A stretch of DNA of 33,040 nucleotides. Source: Streptomyces longispororuber (GTDB lineage Bacteria; Actinomycetota; Actinomycetes; Streptomycetales; Streptomycetaceae). The notes under the pieces were generated by a model. It saw only the letters and a list, made by a program, of their open reading frames with translations, did no database searches and was not told the origin of the DNA. The stretch covers positions 1 through 33,040 of the forward strand of contig NZ_JAMOLN010000118.1 of assembly GCF_024448165.1 (NCBI RefSeq), read 5' to 3'. The position numbers and the translations under genes are program-made. Within the stretch, counting starts at the first letter, position 1; every line of letters starts with the position of its first letter. Shown piece after piece: positions 9,166-17,186 of this stretch.

Positions 9166-9756
9166 TCACGCCGTCTTCACGACGAGGGCGCCGTTGTTGA
9201 TGTTCACGAGGCCGTTCAGGCTGATGTTCGCGGCGGTGATGGTCACGCCGGCGCCGTCCACGGTGATTGCCGCGGTCGGCGACTGCAGCAGCACCCCGCC
9301 GCCCTTCATCGGCGCGATGGGGGAGTCACTGACGGCGACCTTGCTCTTGCCGGTGCTCTCCACCAGGAAGACCGGGGAGGCCGGGACGAGCGCACCGGCC
9401 GTGGCCGGGGCCTCGGTACGGCTGCCCCAGAAGAAGCCCGTCCAGATGGGATGGTCGGGGTCGCCTCCCTCGAACTCCACCCACACACCGCTCTGCTGGG
9501 CCGGCACCACGAACACCCCCGACTGCAGCCCGCCGAGTGGCACGCACGGCATCGCCCAGCTGGTCGGGAAGAGACCGAGCACGTCCGGCACATTGACCAG
9601 CAGCCGGCCCATCCCGAGCGGGTCGATGTTGTTCACGACGGAGCCGCGGTACTTGCCGTAGAAGCGCCGTGCGCCCGGCGGTTCGGCGTCCGCGCGCTGC
9701 GCGGGGCTGAAGAAGCCCGGCGACTCCACGTAGCCGATGTCGTCCATGTTCCTCAT
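9166..9756 (-). CDS. OB-fold spike protein (baseplate assembly protein V / gp5-like)
   Basis: This 196-residue protein has an OB-fold (residues about 30-100: YGKYRGSVVNNIDPLGMGRL, then VWVEFEGGDPDHPIWTGFFWG), the hallmark of gpV/VgrG-type spikes. A C-terminal run of short beta repeats (ITVDGAGVTITAANISLNG) should form the triple-stranded needle. It acts as the central spike below the tube. In Afp and PVC, hub and spike are one polypeptide (Afp8/Pvc8); here the hub is a separate gene 41 bases upstream. The ATG at 9756 is preferred (AGGAG about ten bases upstream); an ATG at 9747 would drop three residues and has its purine run too close. A much longer frame reading to 10527 crosses the hub gene and is a shadow. 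Confidence 0.88.
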   Translation of the reverse strand: MRNMDDIGYVESPGFFSPAQRADAEPPGARRFYGKYRGSVVNNIDPLGMGRLLVNVPDVLGLFPTSWAMPCVPLGGLQSGVFVVPAQQSGVWVEFEGGDPDHPIWTGFFWGSRTEAPATAGALVPASPVFLVESTGKSKVAVSDSPIAPMKGGGVLLQSPTAAITVDGAGVTITAANISLNGLVNINNGALVVKTA

Positions 9757-9797
9757 GGCGTCTCGTCTCCTCGCGCCGTGTCTTCGGGCCGGATGGT

Positions 9798-10904
9798 TCA
9801 CAGGGGCCCGAAGGCGTTGCGGGTCAGGGTGAACTGCTGGGTGTAGGCGCCCCGTCTGATCGAGTGCGTGACGCTTCGGACGTAGTACGTCCCGTCGTAC
9901 GCCTCGCCCGCGCCGTGCACCGGGACCGGCCGCCGGGCCCGCAGCGGCTGTCCGTAGCGCAGGACATCGAGGCTGCCCTGTCCGGAGATCACCTCGTAGC
10001 TGTCCGCGGCCCGGGCCAGCGCCACCCCCGCTGCCTGCGGCGGGGTCAGCTTGGCCAGCCCGTGGATCGGCTCGACCTTCAGCGGGAGCGGCCTGCGGCG
10101 GCCCATGGCCGGAGACAGCGGAGTGACGTCCGGAACGGGTACCGGGATCGGGAACTTGGTCTCGGGGTTCTGGATGAGTACGACGTACTGGGTGGCGGAG
10201 AAACCATCGAAGGAGAAGGACAGACTCTCGACGTTGCTCATGGTGTCGCTGTTGACCAGCAGCGGCTCCTGTGGCAGACCCAACTTGTTCGGTGGTTCCC
10301 AGTGGGCGACGTTGACGCCCGGGAGGGGGCCCGGTTCCACGAAGAACTGATAGCCGGCCTGGGCGGCGAGCTGCCTCACGTACGCCAGGTCGGTGCCCTG
10401 CTGACTGGGCACCTCCTTCAGCGGGTTGGGTGCCACCATGAACACGCTCGGTGTGATCGCGGGGACCAGCCCGTACATGACGTACTTGGCGCAGATCACC
10501 GCGACGCGCCCCTCGGGCGGCAGACACGGGTACTTGACGCCGCTGAAGTCGACGACATCCATCATCCGGGAGACGTCCTCGCCGGTCAGCGTCAGCTTCG
10601 CCTGTCCCGGATCGGCGGACGGGGCGACCTCGTGGCGGGTGATGACCCCGTCCATCAGCACCGTCGACCGCCCGCGCACAGTGAGCACCAGCTGCGTCCG
10701 GGCCGGCGGGTCCAGGGCGCCCTGTGGCAGCAACTCGGCCATGAGCAGAGAGCGTTTGGCCGTGACGAACTGCAGCTGGAAGCCGCCTGACTGCCCGACA
10801 CCTTCGGTGACCTGGACGGACAGCAGGGCGTCGGCCACCTCGCGCGGCACCGGCTCGGCGCGCACCGCCCCGAGCCTGAGCGCCAGCAGCAGTTCAGAAG
10901 CCAT
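9798..10904 (-). CDS. Baseplate hub protein (gpD/gp27-like, VgrG N-terminal type)
   Basis: This 368-residue protein has the layout of phage late-control protein D: an N-terminal barrel (residues 1-110, with VSVQVTEG-like strands and VLMDGVITRHEV), a central KEVPSQQGTDLAYVRQLAAQAGYQF-type segment that in VgrG-like hubs follows the first barrel, and a C-terminal strand set ending in YYVRSVTHSIRRGAYTQQF. Trimers form the hub that adapts the six-fold tube to the three-fold spike. It overlaps the upstream LysM gene by 11 bases and has GGGAG five bases before the ATG. The separate hub and spike genes differ from the fused Afp8/Pvc8 arrangement. Confidence 0.88.
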   Translation of the reverse strand: MASELLLALRLGAVRAEPVPREVADALLSVQVTEGVGQSGGFQLQFVTAKRSLLMAELLPQGALDPPARTQLVLTVRGRSTVLMDGVITRHEVAPSADPGQAKLTLTGEDVSRMMDVVDFSGVKYPCLPPEGRVAVICAKYVMYGLVPAITPSVFMVAPNPLKEVPSQQGTDLAYVRQLAAQAGYQFFVEPGPLPGVNVAHWEPPNKLGLPQEPLLVNSDTMSNVESLSFSFDGFSATQYVVLIQNPETKFPIPVPVPDVTPLSPAMGRRRPLPLKVEPIHGLAKLTPPQAAGVALARAADSYEVISGQGSLDVLRYGQPLRARRPVPVHGAGEAYDGTYYVRSVTHSIRRGAYTQQFTLTRNAFGPL

Positions 10905-11211
10905 GCGTGCTCCCGGCTGCTTCGGCGGACAGAGCGATCAGCAGGCGGCGGCCCGGACGGTCGGTCAACTCGGCCGGATCAAGGACGGGATTGGCATCCG
11001 CGATCCGCCAGAACAGCTCCGGATCCCCGAACGCGGCTGCCGCGATCCGGTCGAGGCGGTCGCTCTCGGCCACCGTGCGAAAGCCGATCGGCGTCAGGGT
11101 GGCGGGGGCGGGCAGGAGCCTGCGGCGGACGTACGGGATCGGGTCGCCGTCATCCGGCGGCTGGTACCGGGCAACTTCGACGCCGTGGTAGCGGCTCGCG
11201 GGGGTGAACAT
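10894..11211 (-). CDS. LysM-domain tail protein (Afp7 C-terminal-like)
   Basis: This 105-residue protein has a LysM-type second half (about 47-96: TVAESDRLDRIAAAAFGDPELFWRIADAN, ending GRRLLIAL), the fold used in gpX and gp53-like baseplate proteins to clamp the hub. The first half contains an IPYVRRRLLPAP linker also common in such proteins. Its ATG overlaps the stop of the CIS-tube gene by one base (TGATG). In Afp7/Pvc7 the tube-initiator domain and the LysM domain are in one chain, so here the two halves are encoded separately and probably re-associate in the baseplate. No signal peptide is visible, so peptidoglycan binding outside the cell is unlikely to be its role. Confidence 0.83.
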   Translation of the reverse strand: MFTPASRYHGVEVARYQPPDDGDPIPYVRRRLLPAPATLTPIGFRTVAESDRLDRIAAAAFGDPELFWRIADANPVLDPAELTDRPGRRLLIALSAEAAGSTHGF

Positions 11212-11891
11212 CAGCTGCCTCCCGGTGGTGTGCCGAAGCCGGTGGTGGGCGGCCCGGGCGAGCGGTACAGGGCGGCGAGCTGTTCGCGGCGCCGCTGGTG
11301 GGCGAGGAACAGAACGCCGCCGCGGTGGGTGAAGCCCAGGTCATCGACGGTGAGAAGGCGCAGGCTCAGGGAGACCTTGGCGCGGATCGGGTGCAGCTGG
11401 GAGTCGAAGTCCTCCTCGGTGACCGTGAACTCCGTGATCCGCACCGGCACCACGCGGTCGCGGCTCCACACGAACACCGTCAGGGGCGACTCCATGGGAG
11501 CGATCTCGAACGCTCCGGTACGGGCCGCGGAGTCCTGGTCGAGGAGTGCCCGAGTCGTCGGGTTGACCAGGAGGTCCAGTGCCGCGAGCACGGGCAGCAG
11601 GCCGTATCGGGCCACGGTGTCCCCGTCCGTCCCGGAAGGATTCTCCAGCTGGTCGGTCGCGTTCAGCTCGACGTCCACCTTGACCGTCTCGTGCGCGGGC
11701 CCCTTCAGCCGAAGCGCCTCGCTCCGTTCCCCGGCCTCGGCCGCGACGCCCTGCGGCTGCAGCGTGCGCGTAAGGGTGTCGGGGTTGTACTGGAGAGTGA
11801 TCGTCCGCAGAACGGCTCCCGTGGTGGGATCCAGGAGGACGAGGGCGCCGCGCTGGACGACGGGGGTTCCCGGTGGGAAGGACGAGGTCAT
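11211..11891 (-). CDS. CIS tube-initiator protein (Afp7/Pvc7 N-terminal type)
   Basis: This 226-residue protein shows the CIS_tube pattern: VLRTITLQYNPDTLTRTLQP near residue 25-45 (the conserved Gln-Tyr-Asn-Pro stretch), then VKVDVELNATDQLE and a long tail-tube-like beta region with FEIAPMESPLTVFVWS and VRITEFTVTEEDFD. It is thought to form the first ring between hub and tube, by family knowledge. The C-terminus (after about 195) is basic then Pro/Gly-rich and likely contacts the LysM protein encoded next. The ATG overlaps the upstream stop by four bases. Length and motifs are normal. Confidence 0.9.
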   Translation of the reverse strand: MTSSFPPGTPVVQRGALVLLDPTTGAVLRTITLQYNPDTLTRTLQPQGVAAEAGERSEALRLKGPAHETVKVDVELNATDQLENPSGTDGDTVARYGLLPVLAALDLLVNPTTRALLDQDSAARTGAFEIAPMESPLTVFVWSRDRVVPVRITEFTVTEEDFDSQLHPIRAKVSLSLRLLTVDDLGFTHRGGVLFLAHQRRREQLAALYRSPGPPTTGFGTPPGGS

Positions 11892-12223
11892 CGGGTGTCA
11901 CCGTCCCGGCCGGACCCTTGGACGGCGGCGTGGCCGGGCCCGGCATCGGCCAGCACACGCCCGATGGCTCCTGCCGCCGCGCGCGCCGCCCCATCGAGCC
12001 CACCGTCCGCGACGGTCAACCGCAGCCGGTCCTGCGCGAAGCGGCGGGGACCCGTCGTCCGGTCTCGGGGCTCCTGCCCGACCGACGGCCGGGCAGGCAC
12101 TGCGAGCCCCTGCTGCAGCGCCGCCCTCACCACCTCGGCCACCTCGGTCGCCGAACGCCCTTCGGCCGCAGCGGAGTCGAGCACGATCCGCTCGATCCGC
12201 AGCGCGATCCTCCGCACGGTCAT
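11888..12223 (-). CDS. Small uncharacterised CIS-operon protein
   Basis: This 111-residue protein is not assigned to a named family. It starts MTVRRIALRIERIVLDS, an amphipathic strand/helix start, followed by a helix (TEVAEVVRAALQQGL) and a charged, Arg/Asp-rich segment. A second Ala-rich helix (DGAARAAAGAIGRVL) and a flexible tail follow. No membrane segment or cysteine is present. Start and stop are both embedded in 4-base overlaps with the ATPase gene before it and the CIS-tube gene after it, so it is translated as part of the machine and is very likely real, although its composition is nearly as biased as the shadows around it. An assembly-factor role is a guess. Confidence 0.7.
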   Translation of the reverse strand: MTVRRIALRIERIVLDSAAAEGRSATEVAEVVRAALQQGLAVPARPSVGQEPRDRTTGPRRFAQDRLRLTVADGGLDGAARAAAGAIGRVLADAGPGHAAVQGSGRDGDTR

Positions 12224-14349
12224 GGCGCCTCCCCGGCGAGCACGGGCATCGGCAGGTCCAGCTTGCGGAACTCGGCTCGGGCGGCGCCGACGAGCATCGC
12301 GGTGTCGACGGGCCGCCCGGCCGCCGCCGCCGCGAAGGCAGCGCTCAGTGCGATCGCCTGGATGGCCGCGCCGGTGGCCGGCAGATCGGCGAGGAGGCCG
12401 AGGTCGAGATCGTCGTCGCGCGGCACCGCGTCCGGGAAGGCCGCCGCCCACAGCCGCCGTCGTTCCTCCTCGCCGGGCACCGGAAACTCCACGACGAACC
12501 TCAGGCGTCGCAGGAACGCGGGATCCAGTGCGGCCCGCAGGTTGGTGGCCAGCACGGCGACACCTCGGTAGGCCTCCATGCGTTGCAGGAGGTAGCTCAC
12601 CTCGATGTTGGCGTACCGGTCGTGGCTGTCCTGTACCTCGCTGCGTCGCCCGAACAGGGCGTCCGCCTCGTCGAACAGGAGCAGCGAGCCCCCGCACTCG
12701 GCGGCGTCGAACACCCGGCGCAGGTTCTTCTCGGTCTCGCCGATGTACTTGCTCACCACGGCCGACAGGTCGACGCGGTAGAGGTCCAGGCCGAGTTCGT
12801 GGGCGAGCACCTCGGAGGCGAACGTCTTTCCGGTACCGCTCGGGCCACAGAACAGCGCGGTCACGCCTTGCCCCCGGTGGGTCCGCTCGCCGAAGCCCCA
12901 GTCCCCGAACACCGCGGCGCCGTGCCGGACCTGGCCGGCCATCCGTCGCAGCATGTCCGTCTGCTGTCGGGGCAGTACCAGATCGTCCCATCGTGCGCGG
13001 GGCACGATGCGCTGCGCGAGGGCCTCGAGGCGGGGCCGGACGGCGTTGCGGCAGGCCACCCAGAGCCGGGCCTCGGCCTCGTCGGGGGCGAGGGCGTCCG
13101 GCGGGTGGGCGGCGGCGATGCGATGCAGCGCGGGCAGCCCCAGTCGGAACTGGCTCGACAGCGCGGTGGGCGCCCCTGCCGGCTCAAGGCCGGTGGCCGC
13201 AGCCCACAGGGCGCGCTGCTCGTCAGGCGGCGGAACTGCCACGTCGACCACGGCCCCGGCCCGTCCGTCGACCGGCCACACGTCACGGGCGGCCAGCACA
13301 ACCGGCCCGCCGGTACGTGACAGCAGACGCCGGATGGCGGAAGCCTGGGCCGGGTCGTCGGGATCGGCGTCGGTCCCGTCGAGGAACAGCGCGACCGGCA
13401 GCAGCAGACTCTCCCGGTGCCACAACAGGGCCACCGTGTCTGGATCCTGCCCGCCGCGCAACAGCAGTCCGGCGCGCAGGCGGTACAGCTCACGACCCAG
13501 CCGTGCGAACGCCCGCACGGCCACGAGCGCCGCGCTGTCGGCGTCGCTCCCGATGAGATGGACGACGGGGGACCGACCGTCGGGGAAGTCGGCGAAGGCA
13601 GCCTCCGCCACCGAGTCCTCCGCGTGCCGGAGCGAGGCGGGCGAGGCGATGCCGGGGGCCGCGTCGGCCACCCGCTCGAGGACCGAAGCCAGCCGCCCGT
13701 CGAGGTGGTTGAGACCTCGCACCAGGTTGGCGATCCGGTCGTCGGCGCACAGCGGGGCCGTGAGAAGCGGTTGCGCGGGAGCGGGTGCGGCCTCGACCAG
13801 CCGCCAGCGCCGTAGGGGCCGCGTCGGGGACAGCACGTCCCAGCGGGCCTCGTCGAACAGCCGCAGCGCCAGCGCGAACGTCGGCGCCGAGGCCTGCGAG
13901 TCGCCGTGTGCGGCGGCGATCGCGGCGCCCATCGCAGGGTCCACGGCCGGGGCGGTGGCCAGCAACAGCACGTCTCGTTCGAAGTCGGTCAGCCCGAACC
14001 GCTCTGCCAGCTGCAGCAGGGCGGGCGGCGCGGTGCCGTCGGGGGCCGCCGCCTTCTGTCGCGCGGCGGCGAGAGTATCGAGGCCGGCCCCGTCCGGTAC
14101 GGCGCCGGTGGTCGGCCGGAACGCTCGTGGGTAGTCGTCCGGTGCGGGGGGCGGCAGTTCAACGGCGCGTCCTCGCCGGCCCCGGCTCCTGCCACCTTCC
14201 CGTACCTGGGCCTCCCTGGACTCCCGTGAGATATCCGCCGCCCCGTCGGTCACGGTGCGCAGCCGCGCGCGCAACCAGGCCAACGAGGCTTTCAGGTAGC
14301 GGCTGTTGGCCTCCTCCCAACGAAGGTCGGCCGGGGAGCCGAGGCTCAC
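12220..14349 (-). CDS. AAA+ ATPase of the contractile injection system (Afp15/Pvc15 type)
   Basis: This 709-residue protein has a long, Ala-rich N-terminal region with a degenerate first ATPase-like segment and a complete C-terminal AAA+ domain. Walker A (CGPSGTGKT) ends near Lys508, Walker B is LLLFDEADALFG with Asp560-Glu561, sensor 1 is VLATN and the arginine-finger region is FLRRLRFVVEF. The start is a GTG at 14349 inside the previous gene's stop (GTGA), with GGAGGTGAC six bases upstream. A frame reading further to 14709 would overlap DUF4255 and lacks family similarity. Family ATPases are needed for particle maturation and are not the ClpV type that recycles T6SS sheaths. It is encoded next to the Pvc16-like protein as usual. 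Confidence 0.92.
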   Translation of the reverse strand: MSLGSPADLRWEEANSRYLKASLAWLRARLRTVTDGAADISRESREAQVREGGRSRGRRGRAVELPPPAPDDYPRAFRPTTGAVPDGAGLDTLAAARQKAAAPDGTAPPALLQLAERFGLTDFERDVLLLATAPAVDPAMGAAIAAAHGDSQASAPTFALALRLFDEARWDVLSPTRPLRRWRLVEAAPAPAQPLLTAPLCADDRIANLVRGLNHLDGRLASVLERVADAAPGIASPASLRHAEDSVAEAAFADFPDGRSPVVHLIGSDADSAALVAVRAFARLGRELYRLRAGLLLRGGQDPDTVALLWHRESLLLPVALFLDGTDADPDDPAQASAIRRLLSRTGGPVVLAARDVWPVDGRAGAVVDVAVPPPDEQRALWAAATGLEPAGAPTALSSQFRLGLPALHRIAAAHPPDALAPDEAEARLWVACRNAVRPRLEALAQRIVPRARWDDLVLPRQQTDMLRRMAGQVRHGAAVFGDWGFGERTHRGQGVTALFCGPSGTGKTFASEVLAHELGLDLYRVDLSAVVSKYIGETEKNLRRVFDAAECGGSLLLFDEADALFGRRSEVQDSHDRYANIEVSYLLQRMEAYRGVAVLATNLRAALDPAFLRRLRFVVEFPVPGEEERRRLWAAAFPDAVPRDDDLDLGLLADLPATGAAIQAIALSAAFAAAAAGRPVDTAMLVGAARAEFRKLDLPMPVLAGEAP

Positions 14350-15527
14350 GGGATCGTCACCTCCACCGTCGGGCCGGTGCGGAAGGTGCCGTGCGCCCGG
14401 TCGACGATCTCGCTGTCGACACCGTCCACGCGCAACCGCACCCGGGTCTTCCCCGAGGGCAGCTCCGCGGTGACCGACACGGTCTTGGTGGGGGCGGTCA
14501 GCATTCCCACGGCCAGCTGCCGTGTTCCCACCAGCACGGCGACCTGCTGCCCGGGCAGCACGTGCTGCCCGGCCGTCACGGTCACCCTCGTACGCGCCGG
14601 TGTTCCCGCCGCCGCGGCAGCGAGCCCGGTGACCTCCGGCGCGATGCCCAGGGCGAGCGTGTTGGTGCGCGGCGAGGCGCCGCCCGCTGGGCCGACGTCC
14701 ACGGCCCACGGTCCAGCGGGAAGGTCCGTCGCGGGCAGCGTGAGGATCAGTTCGGCGCCTCCGCCGCCGGACAGCGGCACACTTGTGCTCCGCCGCACAC
14801 GCAAGTGCCGCAGGCCGGCTGACAGGGCGCCCGCCGGCAGTGCCTCCGTCAGCAGTGTGACCTGCTCACCGGGCAGCGCAGAGACCTGGCCGGCCGTGGC
14901 GTAACGGAGTCCGAGCAGCGTGGGGGAGCCCGTGTCGGGGCGGGCGGCCGGGCCCCGGTCGTCGGCGCCCCGTCGCAGCACGGGCATCGGTGCCGCGCCG
15001 GGCCGGGCGCTGTCGATGAGGACGACCGTCACCTGGTACGCGGACGACATCCGGAAAGGGGTGCCGAACGCCGTCCACATCTTGGCGATGTCGTCCTGAC
15101 TCAGCGTTTCCTGCGTGATCTTCACACGCTCGGGCTGCAGGTGCAGATCGCTGCCCGGCAGCGAAGCCGTTGTCGCCGCCCGGATCTCGTCGGGCGACAG
15201 CACCGACTCGTCGTGCAGGGCGAGCATCGCCGCGCCCAGTAGTTGGTGCGCCATACCCTCGTTGTCGCTGTACGCGGCGAGCAGGTAGTGCAGTACGAGC
15301 GGCAGCACCGGCTTGGGGGACTCGCCGGGAGGCGAGCCGGGCGGGTCGGCGTTGCGGAAGGCCGGATTGAGGTCGGCCCGGTACAGGAACAGGTTGACGT
15401 GGTCGCCGCCTGCCGCATCGGGCGCTTTGTCGGGCGGGGCGACGGTGACCTGGGGTCCGCCGAGTCGTGCGTAGAGCCTGGCCCGCAGGGTGGCGGTCAC
15501 GGCCGCGACGGCAAGGGAGTTGCTCAT
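14346..15527 (-). CDS. DUF4255 (Pvc16-like) tail terminator/cap protein
   Basis: This 393-residue protein's first 190 residues match the Pvc16 N-terminal (DUF4255) family. Visible are LAVAAVTATLRARLY at the start, HVNLFLYRADLNPAFRN, LVLHYLLAAYSDN, and KMWTAFGTPFRMSSAYQVTVVLID. In PVC/Afp, Pvc16 closes the distal end of tube and sheath. Residues about 200-393 add two beta-sandwich (Ig-like) units, one starting LLGLRYATAG and one around PEVTGLAAAAAG, which are often fused to this domain in actinobacterial clusters. Its ATG lies in the stop of the disordered protein's gene (4-base overlap) and its stop contains the GTG of the ATPase gene. Confidence in the family is high; the role of the Ig-like tail is unknown. 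Confidence 0.9.
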   Translation of the reverse strand: MSNSLAVAAVTATLRARLYARLGGPQVTVAPPDKAPDAAGGDHVNLFLYRADLNPAFRNADPPGSPPGESPKPVLPLVLHYLLAAYSDNEGMAHQLLGAAMLALHDESVLSPDEIRAATTASLPGSDLHLQPERVKITQETLSQDDIAKMWTAFGTPFRMSSAYQVTVVLIDSARPGAAPMPVLRRGADDRGPAARPDTGSPTLLGLRYATAGQVSALPGEQVTLLTEALPAGALSAGLRHLRVRRSTSVPLSGGGGAELILTLPATDLPAGPWAVDVGPAGGASPRTNTLALGIAPEVTGLAAAAAGTPARTRVTVTAGQHVLPGQQVAVLVGTRQLAVGMLTAPTKTVSVTAELPSGKTRVRLRVDGVDSEIVDRAHGTFRTGPTVEVTIP

Positions 15528-16405
15528 CCCAATTCCCCCTCGGCGCGTCGGCGCAGATAGTTCTCCAACGCCTTGGCGTGGTTCGCCCGAGCGGCTGCGG
15601 ACGGCTGGACCTGCTGTTGGGGGGCGGCGGCGGGCGGGGTCCGCACGTCCACCCGGCCGATGGACACCTCGACCACGACCTCGGGTTCCGCCGCCGGAGC
15701 CAAGGCGGGTGCAGCACCCGCCACGAGCGCGGGCGACCGGACGGCCGGGTGCAGCAGCGGGCGGGTGAGGACGAGAGCGGGTTGCGGAGCCTCCCGGCGC
15801 GGGGACGGCGGAACACCGACCGCGGGGTCCTGTAGTGGGTTCCGACGAGGGTCCGGGGCGCGACGGCCCGGTTGGGGGAAGACCCGAGCGGCGGCGGAGG
15901 GCCGCGCGGACGCCTCGGCGTGAGCCGGGAAGCCGGCAGACTCCGCCGAGACGGGGCGCACCGAACCCACGGCCGTTTCGGGAGGCGAGGCCGGTCGGGC
16001 GAGGGCGGGGAGAGGCCGCGGGGTGCCGGGATCAGCGGATGGAAGGGAGAGCGGATTCGGCATCTCGTCTCGGGTGGCCGCGCCTTCTCGTACCAAAGAA
16101 GGGGCCGTTGGGCGGTACAAGCCACGAGTGGTCGGCTCTTGGTGCGCTGCGGCGACCTCGACATCTACGGGAGCGAGGTCCCGGGGTGGGAGGCCTGTGG
16201 GGCTCTGCCGGTCATCCACGGGGCCGGCGGCCGCTGGCGGCTCGGAGGCAGATGCGGTTGGGCCGCTCTCCGTCTCGTCGGTGCCGACAGCCGGTGGCGG
16301 CCCGGCGGTCGGTGACGGATGTTCGTACAGGGAAGCGGGGCGCGGGCGCAGACCCGCCATGGGGGAGCGGCTGCGGTCGACGAGGCGGGCGAGGAGACCG
16401 TTCAT
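15524..16405 (-). CDS. Proline-rich disordered CIS protein with C-terminal IGRVDVR motif
   Basis: This 293-residue protein begins MNGLLARLVDRSRSPMAGLRP. Residues 25-230 are rich in Pro, Ala, Ser and Arg without visible fold and look disordered. The C-terminus is different: VVVEVSIGRVDVRTPP followed by an ALENYLRRRAEGELG end. I have seen this strand-plus-short-helix ending in proteins beside Pvc16 genes, so I treat it as a conserved docking end rather than chance. The ATG overlaps the previous stop by 4 bases, which decides it against the frame open to 16891. A linker between the cap complex and another component, or a tape-measure-like function given its extended nature, are both possible; the sequence does not tell. 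Confidence 0.72.
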   Translation of the reverse strand: MNGLLARLVDRSRSPMAGLRPRPASLYEHPSPTAGPPPAVGTDETESGPTASASEPPAAAGPVDDRQSPTGLPPRDLAPVDVEVAAAHQEPTTRGLYRPTAPSLVREGAATRDEMPNPLSLPSADPGTPRPLPALARPASPPETAVGSVRPVSAESAGFPAHAEASARPSAAARVFPQPGRRAPDPRRNPLQDPAVGVPPSPRREAPQPALVLTRPLLHPAVRSPALVAGAAPALAPAAEPEVVVEVSIGRVDVRTPPAAAPQQQVQPSAAARANHAKALENYLRRRAEGELG

Positions 16406-17106
16406 GTGGCCACCAGCCCCAGATAGCACTGGCGGCGCCATGGGCTCAGGGCCAGGGTCTCCGGCTCGGTCCAGCCGTAGGCGCGCGCCAGTTCGTGCAC
16501 CTCCATCAGGGTCCTGCGACCCCAGGCGTCGAGCTCCGCCCAGAGGTATCCGACGATGTCGAAGGACTCCTCCCAGTCCGTCCCGCAGTCGGGGCAGCCG
16601 AGGCCGACCCGGACGTCGATGAGCGGGTCGGCCGCCATCCATGCCTCGGCGACCGCGCCGGCGGCCGGAGCCGGTCCTCCGGCGGGGGTGCAGAGGCTGA
16701 CGAGCGCCTCCCCCGGCTCGGGGACCCCTGTGTCCAGGACGGCGGCGAGATCCGCGCTCGTCGGCAGGCGAACCCGCACCTCGCGACCGTCCTCGTGCAT
16801 CGTGACGGCATCTCCGTCCGCCGGGTGCGTCTGCTCCAGCCGCGCCAGCAACTCCTCCTGGTCGAAATCGACTTCGACGTCCGTGCCGCATCCGGGGCAG
16901 CGGGAGACCGCGTTCACCGTGGTGCCGAACAGCGCCGCGCGGAAGGCGAACAGGGCCCGGTCCCGTCGGCCCACGGGCAGTTCCGCGACGACCGCGGGGG
17001 CGGTGCGCCGGGCGGCGGCGAACAGGGCAAGGCCGCGCCGCAGTGGATCGTGAGGCCAGCCGGACTCCCAGGCGTCCAGCAGTTCACCTGCGCTCACCGT
17101 GGTCAT
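16402..17106 (-). CDS. Baseplate-associated protein with two CxxC motifs
   Basis: This 234-residue protein carries CPGC at residues 70-73 and CPDC at 171-174, 100 residues apart, which together can bind one zinc ion. The C-terminal part (DIVGYLWAELDAWGRRTLMEVHELARAYGWTEPETLALSPWRRQ) is the best-known part of this CIS/phage family, resembling proteins annotated as T4-type baseplate assembly proteins (gp26/gp51 region). Its usual location between tube and the downstream assembly genes fits a chaperone or assembly role. It is separated from the tube gene by 80 bases holding a hairpin, but then overlaps the next gene by 4 bases. The ATG at 17106 is preceded by AGGGCAGGTG. Confidence 0.78.
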   Translation of the reverse strand: MTTVSAGELLDAWESGWPHDPLRRGLALFAAARRTAPAVVAELPVGRRDRALFAFRAALFGTTVNAVSRCPGCGTDVEVDFDQEELLARLEQTHPADGDAVTMHEDGREVRVRLPTSADLAAVLDTGVPEPGEALVSLCTPAGGPAPAAGAVAEAWMAADPLIDVRVGLGCPDCGTDWEESFDIVGYLWAELDAWGRRTLMEVHELARAYGWTEPETLALSPWRRQCYLGLVAT

Positions 17107-17134
17107 CCCGGCACCTGCCCTTCCCTTGGCACAT

Positions 17135-17162
17135 GTGACGTACCGTGCCGACGCGACGTCAC
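17135..17162 (-). terminator. Hairpin in the gap after the tube gene (possible attenuator)
   Basis: GTGACGT at 17135-17141 and ACGTCAC at 17156-17162 form a perfect 7-base-pair stem around a 14-base loop, 25 bases past the tube stop codon. No T-run follows, so it could lower read-through or protect the tube mRNA end rather than end all transcription. The core GTGACG/CGTCAC also appears in the promoter region at 19311-19407, so protein binding is an alternative. Confidence 0.45.
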
Positions 17163-17186
17163 TACTTGTGGTCTTGTGGCAGTCCG

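Noticed and set aside
10426..13320. Long plus-strand open frame of 964 codons
   Set aside because: It lies antisense to five confident CIS genes (hub to ATPase), is rich in Arg/Ser/Pro, and shows no domain. Typical shadow of high-GC coding DNA.
14902..14904. Other taa/tta triplets as TTA codons (also 11771, 28622, 30258)
   Set aside because: All fall out of frame with the real genes (they straddle codons such as CTT-ACG or TAC), so they are not bldA targets.
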